This document shows positions 58,411-64,000 of a stretch of 64,000 bases of DNA, in pieces (the first letter of the stretch is position 1; each line of letters opens with the position of its first letter). The position numbers were made by a program, and so were the translations under genes. This stretch comes from Spirulina sp034932185 (lineage in GTDB: Bacteria > Cyanobacteriota > Cyanobacteriia > Cyanobacteriales > Spirulinaceae), in the NCBI RefSeq assembly GCF_034932185.1, contig NZ_JAYGHW010000008.1, positions 14,058 to 78,057 of the forward strand, in the 5' to 3' direction. Below the pieces are notes generated by a model that searched no databases, was not told the DNA's origin, and worked only from the letters and a program-made list of their open reading frames with translations.

Positions 58411-58835
58411 TGAATCAAGCCACCCCGCTCCGTCAGTTTCTCGCCAAGCCGATGGTGCGCTGGTGGATTGTGGGGCTATTTTTCACCGGGTTTAATATTC
58501 CCGCCCTTTATGTTTTGCATGAGGTGTTGGGGTTGACCGTGGCGATCGCCACCCTGATCACCGCCGAACTGATCACGATCCTGCGCTTTTTCCTCAATGA
58601 CCGCTGGGTTTTCGGCCATCCTCGCCCCACCTGGCAACGGCTCTGGCAATACCACCTCAGCAACGCCAGCAGTTTTGTGATCTGGTGGTTGGCCGTCAAT
58701 GGGATTGAATCCGCCGGAGTTCATTACCTGATCGCCTCCCTCCTCGCCACCGCCATCTCCGTCGGTTGGAGCATGGCCACCAATTTCCTCTGGATTTGGC
58801 GCAAAAAAAGCCAAGAAGAGGGGCGATCGCCCTAG
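58410..58835 (+). CDS. GtrA family membrane protein
   Basis: A 141-residue GtrA-like protein with four hydrophobic helices (about 18-35, 40-58, 77-95 and 105-124) and the family's N-D-R-W-V-F near 62-67. GtrA proteins are thought to flip undecaprenyl-linked sugars or help related surface glycosylation. It overlaps the comF stop by one base, so the two form an operon, though no functional link is evident. Confidence 0.88.
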   Translation: MNQATPLRQFLAKPMVRWWIVGLFFTGFNIPALYVLHEVLGLTVAIATLITAELITILRFFLNDRWVFGHPRPTWQRLWQYHLSNASSFVIWWLAVNGIESAGVHYLIASLLATAISVGWSMATNFLWIWRKKSQEEGRSP

Positions 58836-58934
58836 ATTTATGGAGAATTTCTAAAATTCTGTCAAAAATAAGCCCGAAAACGGGGTACTCGTTCTATAAG
58901 TTAATTAAAGAATGCACTGTAAGGAGTTGTCATC

Positions 58935-59273
58935 TTGAAAAAAGTAGAAGCCATTATTCGCCCCTTCAAATTGGATCAAGTGAAGATTGCCCTGGTCGAG
59001 GCCGGGATTGTGGGGATGACAGTCTCCGAAGTCCGAGGCTTTGGTCGTCAAAAAGGGCAAACCGAGCGATATCGTGGTTCGGAATACACCGTGGAGTTTC
59101 TCCAAAAGCTGAAAGTGGAAGTCGTTGTCGAAGATAAACAAGTGGATAAGGTGGTTGAAGAAATCATCGCCGCTGCCAAAACCGGCGAAATCGGTGACGG
59201 TAAAATCTTCGTGACCCCCGTTGAGCAAACGATTCGGATCCGGACGGGCGAAAAAAATCTCGAAGCCGTTTAA
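58935..59273 (+). CDS. glnB: Nitrogen regulatory protein P-II
   Basis: Trimeric signal protein sensing 2-oxoglutarate and ATP/ADP. The 112 residues are typical: M-K-K-V-E-A-I-I-R-P-F-K at the start, a T-loop with R-Y-R-G-S-E-Y (Ser49 is the cyanobacterial phosphorylation site) and the B-loop G-E-I-G-D-G-K-I-F near 84-92. The start is TTG 58935, supported by AAGGAG nine bases upstream and by the family start. The 99-bp leader should hold the promoter; a GTA-N8-ATA sequence at 58889-58902 falls short of a full NtcA site. Confidence 0.97.
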   Translation: MKKVEAIIRPFKLDQVKIALVEAGIVGMTVSEVRGFGRQKGQTERYRGSEYTVEFLQKLKVEVVVEDKQVDKVVEEIIAAAKTGEIGDGKIFVTPVEQTIRIRTGEKNLEAV

Positions 59274-59278
59274 CTTAG

Positions 59279-59569
59279 AATCCCCCCCTTTTCAAGGGGG
59301 GGCAGGGGGGATCCTGATACCCACTGAGGCTCACGATCCCCCCGGCTACGCCGACCCCCTAAGTCCCTTCGGGGATGCGCCTTCGGCGTAGAACAAGGGG
59401 GTTAATCCGGAACCCCCCTTTTGAAGGGGGCAGGGGGGATCCTGATACCCATTGAGGCTCACGATCCCCCCGGCTACGCCGACCCCCTAAGCCCCTTCGG
59501 GGATGCGCCTTCGGCGTAGAACAAGGGGGTTAATCCGGAACCCCCCTTTTTAAGGGGGCAGGGGGGATC
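59279..59569. repeat. 128-bp tandem repeat of G/C-run palindromes, about 2.2 units
   Basis: Landmarks GATCCTGATAC and GACCCCCTAAG recur at exactly 128-bp spacing (59310 and 59438; 59353 and 59481), with a third partial unit ending at 59569. Each unit holds CCCCGGCTACGCCGACCCCC, a CTTCGGGGATGCGCCTTCGG hairpin and a CCCCCTTTTGAAGGGGG palindrome. It fills the space between glnB and the convergent next gene and touches that gene's stop. Confidence 0.92.
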
Positions 59570-59950
59570 CTACTTCAGCGTTTGCACCCGCTTTAAATTG
59601 CTGGCCCGACACCAATCCACATCCGGCCCCACCAAAAACGTGACATAATCGATCCCATAGGCCTGCCAATAGGTCTTCACCTCACCGATTAACCCTTCTT
59701 CCTGATCATCTAACCGCTGCACCGTTGCCCCTGGGGGGAATTTCTGAGCAACGGGCGAATGCTGCCACTCCTGCAAGAGTTTTAACCGCTCCATCTGCGG
59801 CTCATTCAACAACTTCCACGCTTCCACCTTCCAATGACTGTATTGCTGGGTCAGTCCCTCCACTTCCCGCCAAGTTTCCGCCTCTGCGAGTAATTCCGCC
59901 AAAGCTTGGGGGCTTTCAAGTTCAAAATCCGGAATCGGTAAGGCAGTCAT
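59570..59950 (-). CDS. Conserved hypothetical protein, 126 residues
   Basis: A two-part protein. The helical N-terminal half (L-A-E-L-L-A-E-A-E-T-W near 17-27 and M-E-R-L-K-L-L-Q-E-W near 53-62) precedes a small beta C-terminal half (P-P-G-A-T-V-Q-R-L near 72-80, then G-E-V-K-T-Y-W near 88-94 and D-W-C-R-A-S-N-L near 111-118) that looks like an SH3-like barrel. It appears to be a cyanobacterial family without known function. ATG 59950; the TAG stop adjoins the tandem repeat. Confidence 0.72.
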   Translation of the reverse strand: MTALPIPDFELESPQALAELLAEAETWREVEGLTQQYSHWKVEAWKLLNEPQMERLKLLQEWQHSPVAQKFPPGATVQRLDDQEEGLIGEVKTYWQAYGIDYVTFLVGPDVDWCRASNLKRVQTLK

Positions 59951-60107
59951 GGCAGAGAAACCAACGCTATAGATAGTGTTTCCAGCTTTTTTTGCTGGAA
60001 ATCCACTCTAAATATAGCGGGTTTTGGGGACAGCGACGGAGAATTTTTGAGCGTGAGATGAAATTCGGTTGTGAAATGGAGCGGCTTGGGGGCGAACGGT
60101 GTGAGTG

Positions 60108-60152
60108 CGTTGGCGTAAGCCTGCCGGAGGCACAAATATTTTTCGCCCCTAC
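60108..60152. repeat. Long-form palindrome copy
   Basis: GCGTTGGCGTAAGCCTGCCG then GAGGCACAAATATTTTTCGC and CCCTAC, the same orientation as at 7358. It starts after GGGGGCGAACGG and ends 9 bp before the stop of the next gene. Confidence 0.8.
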
Positions 60153-60160
60153 TCCAAATT

Positions 60161-63100
60161 TTAGAGCCAGCCTTTTTTGGCCTTGGCGATTTTGGGGGGA
60201 TGCACCGGCTCCACATCGTAGAACGTCCCTAACCCTTCATATTCGGCGAGATAGTCGCTTTCATAGAGGGTGCGATCGCGCCCATGGGGTCGGGAAATCG
60301 TGATCTGGTTGGGTCGGGTCGCGCCGGTTTCATCGACGAGGAAATGATCTGCCAATTGTTTCGACTGTTCCCCGTTGCTCAATTCCAGGGCGAGATCCTT
60401 TAATACCGTTAGGTAGGTTTGACCATTGAGGGGTTCACGGGGTCGGCGTTCCGTTTCAATGGCAATTTGCCCCTGGGGACTGCCCAAGAAGCCGCCAATG
60501 GCGTGCTCAACCCCGTAGGCGGTGTGTTCCCCCGCGAGTAATCCCAAGGAAATCAGCAAGCTTTCCCGCCGCTGCCCCTCCATGCGATCGAAATAATGGC
60601 TGTGGTGGCAGAGATCGGCAAATTCCTGTAACACCTGGCGGGCGTGGTGTTCGACCCGAACGCGCCCTTCCTCGCTCATTTCCTCTGCTTGGGGATCCAG
60701 CTTACACAGCGCATCCACAAAGGGCTGATTCCACCCCTCGATCCGTTTCGCCAGTTCCTTCTTCTTCAGTCCCCAAAAATAGGAAATCAGATGGCTAACA
60801 ATAATCACCTGGAAGGGGTAGAGGACAATGCTATCGGCGGGGTACGTGAAGATATAATCTGGGGCATAGTCGGGGATGCTGGCGAGGCGATCGCGATCGC
60901 GCTCATGGGCGATGAAGAAGGAAGTGGCCACGCGGGGGCCAATTTCCGCCGCTGATTTAATCGCCCGGGCATTGAAAAAGGGCCAAGATGGGGGGGGCGC
61001 ATTGTGGCCCAGGATAGATCCCAACGTGTGGCGGGTGCGCCGCTTCATGTGGGCATATTTGCCATGTTGGAACTGAAAGAAATGCCAACCGGCAAACATT
61101 TCTTGAATCATTTCCGCCGCCTTATGGGCCTGCTCCTCCGGTACGCCATCGAGATAGCCGGTATAGACGAAATCAAAATTTCCCCCCACCAACTCATCAC
61201 ACATCCGCTCAATTTCCGCAATCAGGGGGCGATCGCTCACCAACTGCTTCACCACCGCTGGCAGTGCTGCCAACTCCCCATAAATTTTCTGGGCGTAGGC
61301 TGTGGAAATATCCCCCCGCACCTCCCCTAAATAGGTATGCAAGGCCAATTGCCATTGCAATGATGCCATGGCCGCAAATGTGGAGCCGACGCATTCCTCC
61401 TCCGGTAGGTTGGTAATCCCCGCCCCCGCTGCCGGTTGAATCACCGCATCGAGGCCCCGGCCAATATTCCCCAAAGCACTGGCCTCAATATTCGTCACCA
61501 CATAGATCCAGGGGGTTTTGGTGGCGATGAATTCCTGTAAATGGGGGGGGAGGTCGCTGCGTTGGGTATCGGGTTGGACGAGGCGTTTCAGTTCATCTAA
61601 ACGGGATTGAGCGACAATTACTTCCGCTAAATTGGGGTCACGGCGGGCAATTTCTGCCTCAATGCGGGCGATCGCCGCCGGTAAACTGGCTAACTCATGG
61701 GTGAGTTTAATGGTGTCGGAGGTTCCGCCAGAATTGGAATTAGCGAGAAACAGGGTATCGCGGCCCACAGAAGTAGGAATTGTATCCGACCCGGTAAACC
61801 CATCGAGATTCACCACTGGCAGCGTATTTAACCCCAATTTTCGGGATAAATTCCCGGCAATCATATTGATTAAAAACGAAGTCCCCGCCGCCCCCGTGAG
61901 GATCTGTTGTAGATCCTGAATCCGTTGGTTGCGAATCGCTTCATTGTCTGTCCCCATGATCAGGCCAATGCCATCGGCCCCGGTGCGGAGCTTCACCTCG
62001 CCATCGGGGCCAAGGGTAAACAGTTTTTCGGTATTTTTCTGCAAGGCTAAGGGCTGAATGACGATGATTTCTTCGCCATACTTGTTGTAGGGGCAGGGGA
62101 TGGGATGATCATTTAAATCCCGATATTGGATGTTAAACACCTTGAGGGGGGCGAGGCGTTCTTGACGAATATCGGCATGGATATAGCGATCGGCTTGCTT
62201 TTGTTTTTCGACGCTGATCAGAGGAATTTCCTGGCCCCGATAGATATTAAACAGCCGCACCCGACCGTCAGCAGTGACTTCGACAATTTCCCCCGGTAAC
62301 ACATCGTAAATGGGGGCTACGCCTTCGGTGATGTAGGCGGTGGCGCGGATATCTCGCAAAAACGTGATTTCTTGAATGGTTTTTTCCGCCACTTCCGTGC
62401 GTCCTTCGGCGATCGCCTCCCCATTGAGCAGCACCATCTGCTCTTTCAAGGCGTTTTCCTCCGAAGCCGACAGGAAAGCCACCCGGTTATAGTTGCGCAG
62501 ATCATAGGGTTTGGGGAGGTAGAAAATTAATTCCCCCCCTTCTTCACCGCCCCGCTCCGTACCGCCCCGCAGCATTGTATAGGTTCCCCCCCCCAACAGG
62601 CCATAACTGGGCTGTCCCAAGGGGGTAAAGGATTGGAACGTGAATTTATTTTTGGGATCGGAATATTCAAAGATGCGGGCCACAAGGGCGGCGGCAATGG
62701 TGACTTGTTCAGCCCCCGCCGCAGCCATAATCGCCGCAAGTTCCAACAGTTGGGCAATTTTCTCACTGGCGGACCATTGGGCATCATCCCGTAAAAACCC
62801 CTGTTGGGTAAATTCCGCGAGGATGCGCCCCCCCTGGCCAAAGGCGATCGCCTTCCCACTCAATTTCACCTCTACCCATGCCTGGGCCAATTCTCGCCCC
62901 AAATCATAGCCCCCCACCTTGCCATCACTATCCACCTCCCGGCGGTAGGCTGTGGGATCATCCCCCAAATAATCGGGGTCAATATAGGCGAGACGGTGGA
63001 GAGCGCCGGCTAATTGATTAGCCCGTAGATGTTCATAGAGAAAGCGTTTCAGGGCCGGCTCCACACAGGAATCAGAGTTAGAGGCAAATTTAAAGCCCTC

Positions 63101-63748
63101 ATAACCCAAGAACCGTTTATAGCGGGCTGCGTCGTTAATATCGCCGTTGTGGGTATCGGAGAAAATCGAGGGGCCAAGATCATTTTCCGGTTCCGCACAA
63201 AACAGTTCCCCCTGGGGGCTGAGTTGATAGATTCGCAGGTGCGATCGCCCCAGATTTTCCTGATGGGGATGGGCGTTGCTTTCCGAATACATATCCCCTT
63301 GGGAGGCTTGGCGCACATGGGTTTCCCAGTTGGTGAGGAATTCGCCCCGCTCTAGCTGGATGCGATCAAGGAGCATATCCCAGGTTTTGAGCAGATCCCC
63401 CCCATCGCGGGAAACTTTCACCTGAGTTTGCGCCGCCGCTTTAATTTTTCCCGCCAGTTCAATCATTTCCCCATGGGAGAGGGAACCCCGTTCGCTGTCT
63501 TCGAGGTCGTTGAGGATCTGGGCCAGGGGAATTGTGCCGATCGCCATCCCAGCGGCATCATAACCGGCTTTGGTGCTGCGTTTCGAGCAGTCTTCAGCGA
63601 GGGCTGTGGCGTAATGGGTGCGATCGTGGAGGTCTGCTTGGATGACATCCTTGGGGCGGAGGGTATAGGTTCCCGTAGCGGGATCTTTGGTGAAAAAGAG
63701 GTATTCAATCTTAACGGGACTCAAGCAGACGTTAAAGTTACGGCACAT
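60161..63748 (-). CDS. Giant GlmS-like protein: class II glutaminase domain plus SIS domains
   Basis: A 1195-residue protein with no close named family. The chain starts Met-Cys, leaving an N-terminal nucleophile Cys as in class II amidotransferases. It carries the GlmS-type motifs G-Y-D-A-A-G near 62-67, W-E-T-H at 141-144, N-A-H-P-H near 158-162, H-N-G-D near 200-203 and S-N-S-D-S near 223-227. A 400-residue insert follows, then a sugar-isomerase (SIS) domain with S-N-S-G-G-T-S-D-T near 671-679 and a probable second SIS part around 790-960 (E-C-V-G-S-T). GlmS itself is about 600 residues, so this is roughly double. Production of an amino sugar from glutamine is inferred from the domains. 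The stop lies 9 bp from a repeat. Confidence 0.8.
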   Translation of the reverse strand: MCRNFNVCLSPVKIEYLFFTKDPATGTYTLRPKDVIQADLHDRTHYATALAEDCSKRSTKAGYDAAGMAIGTIPLAQILNDLEDSERGSLSHGEMIELAGKIKAAAQTQVKVSRDGGDLLKTWDMLLDRIQLERGEFLTNWETHVRQASQGDMYSESNAHPHQENLGRSHLRIYQLSPQGELFCAEPENDLGPSIFSDTHNGDINDAARYKRFLGYEGFKFASNSDSCVEPALKRFLYEHLRANQLAGALHRLAYIDPDYLGDDPTAYRREVDSDGKVGGYDLGRELAQAWVEVKLSGKAIAFGQGGRILAEFTQQGFLRDDAQWSASEKIAQLLELAAIMAAAGAEQVTIAAALVARIFEYSDPKNKFTFQSFTPLGQPSYGLLGGGTYTMLRGGTERGGEEGGELIFYLPKPYDLRNYNRVAFLSASEENALKEQMVLLNGEAIAEGRTEVAEKTIQEITFLRDIRATAYITEGVAPIYDVLPGEIVEVTADGRVRLFNIYRGQEIPLISVEKQKQADRYIHADIRQERLAPLKVFNIQYRDLNDHPIPCPYNKYGEEIIVIQPLALQKNTEKLFTLGPDGEVKLRTGADGIGLIMGTDNEAIRNQRIQDLQQILTGAAGTSFLINMIAGNLSRKLGLNTLPVVNLDGFTGSDTIPTSVGRDTLFLANSNSGGTSDTIKLTHELASLPAAIARIEAEIARRDPNLAEVIVAQSRLDELKRLVQPDTQRSDLPPHLQEFIATKTPWIYVVTNIEASALGNIGRGLDAVIQPAAGAGITNLPEEECVGSTFAAMASLQWQLALHTYLGEVRGDISTAYAQKIYGELAALPAVVKQLVSDRPLIAEIERMCDELVGGNFDFVYTGYLDGVPEEQAHKAAEMIQEMFAGWHFFQFQHGKYAHMKRRTRHTLGSILGHNAPPPSWPFFNARAIKSAAEIGPRVATSFFIAHERDRDRLASIPDYAPDYIFTYPADSIVLYPFQVIIVSHLISYFWGLKKKELAKRIEGWNQPFVDALCKLDPQAEEMSEEGRVRVEHHARQVLQEFADLCHHSHYFDRMEGQRRESLLISLGLLAGEHTAYGVEHAIGGFLGSPQGQIAIETERRPREPLNGQTYLTVLKDLALELSNGEQSKQLADHFLVDETGATRPNQITISRPHGRDRTLYESDYLAEYEGLGTFYDVEPVHPPKIAKAKKGWL

Positions 63749-64000
63749 GGCTCTTCAAAAGGGATGGGGATGCGCGGATCTTTCCCATTCTAAAGGGTGC
63801 TTGGGGCGATGCGCGATCGCTCACCCATCGCTCCCCTGTTGCACCACCTTAGGGGCAATCCCTAGGGGATGACACGATAAAAACTCGGGAGCTTGGTAGC
63901 CCCGTCTCTTTAGAGCGGGGCGGAAAAGCGACTCGGCGGCTTTAGCCGCAATGACTATGATAGAATGGCATCACCTTCTCTATGACCCAAATGAAAGGGG
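63749..64000. other. Right-edge region with two hairpins and a promoter-like box
   Basis: After the giant gene's start comes a HIP1 site, then AGCCCCGTCTCTTTAGAGCG plus GGG (63898-63920), a hairpin with one mismatch, then GGCGGCTTTAGCCGC, a second hairpin (63936-63950), then TATGAT at 63956 and an ATG at 63982 that runs off the edge. Paired hairpins of this kind occur at ends of IS200/IS605-type elements, so a transposon may start here, but the coding part is outside the window. Confidence 0.3.

Noticed and set aside
58860..58934. NtcA-binding site upstream of glnB
   Set aside because: Only GTA-N8-ATA was found, which lacks the expected TAC half-site.

Overview
The window is chromosomal DNA from a cyanobacterium. 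The evidence is the many HIP1 octamers (GCGATCGC) inside and between genes, together with a Tic20-family protein, NDH-1 subunits ndhF and ndhD, a seryl-type P-II protein with a TTG start, and cyanobacteria-specific families (DUF2605, DUF2973, DUF3318). The stacked families of short palindromic and tandem repeats, the CHAT and caspase-like proteins and the large secreted protein suggest a morphologically complex, possibly filamentous species. The genus cannot be fixed from the sequence alone.

Layout. 1-7.5 kb: partial MBL hydrolase, msrP, Tic20, glyA, a polyprenyl-phosphate GlcNAc-1-P transferase, cinA, a 45-residue protein, aroQ and tRNA-Thr(UGU). 7.5-14.4 kb: an inactive-looking Tat-exported caspase homologue, ATP sulfurylase beside a sulfotransferase, and several small cyanobacterial genes ending at a clear terminator. 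14.4-17.8 kb: an AT-rich accessory patch with a DUF433/DUF5615 toxin-antitoxin-like pair, a P-loop GTPase with a DUF697-like tail and an exported SH3-like protein. 18-25 kb: Spx/ArsC-like protein, secG, metzincin, mutL, tpiA, folP, speE and larE. 25-31 kb: a 1273-residue haemagglutinin-CHAT fusion, an RluA-type pseudouridine synthase and DUF3318. 31-43 kb: remA-gmk, NFACT, a candidate small RNA, cysteine desulfurase, a membrane glycosyltransferase, GAF/HD-GYP, pgsA and a TPR-CHAT protein. 43-49.7 kb: ndhF-ndhD, an atypical thioredoxin, DUF427 and corA. 49.7-56.4 kb: an AAA+ ATPase divergent from a 1072-residue DUF4157 (eCIS core) protein, followed by a YbjN-like protein. 56.5-64 kb: moeB-rhodanese, comF, gtrA, glnB, and a 1195-residue protein combining a GlmS-like glutaminase domain with SIS domains.

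The most interesting region is 49.7-56.4 kb. Its ATPase and DUF4157 protein are of the kinds that accompany extracellular contractile injection systems, but no sheath, tube or baseplate gene is in the window, so it looks like a detached effector module. The DUF4157 protein is modular: a leader, a metallopeptidase-like core with a degenerate second copy, an unknown AT-rich cargo, 24-residue repeats of alternating type, and a helical tail. A 92-bp MITE-like element sits exactly at its stop codon.

Repeats are a second theme. A 20-bp palindrome and its longer derivative, GAGGAGT heptamer arrays, G/C-run palindromes and GGCTCTGCC modules lie mostly at gene ends. Several supply or touch a stop codon, one appears to serve as the ndhFD terminator, and one seems to have supplied the start codon and first residues of the pseudouridine synthase.
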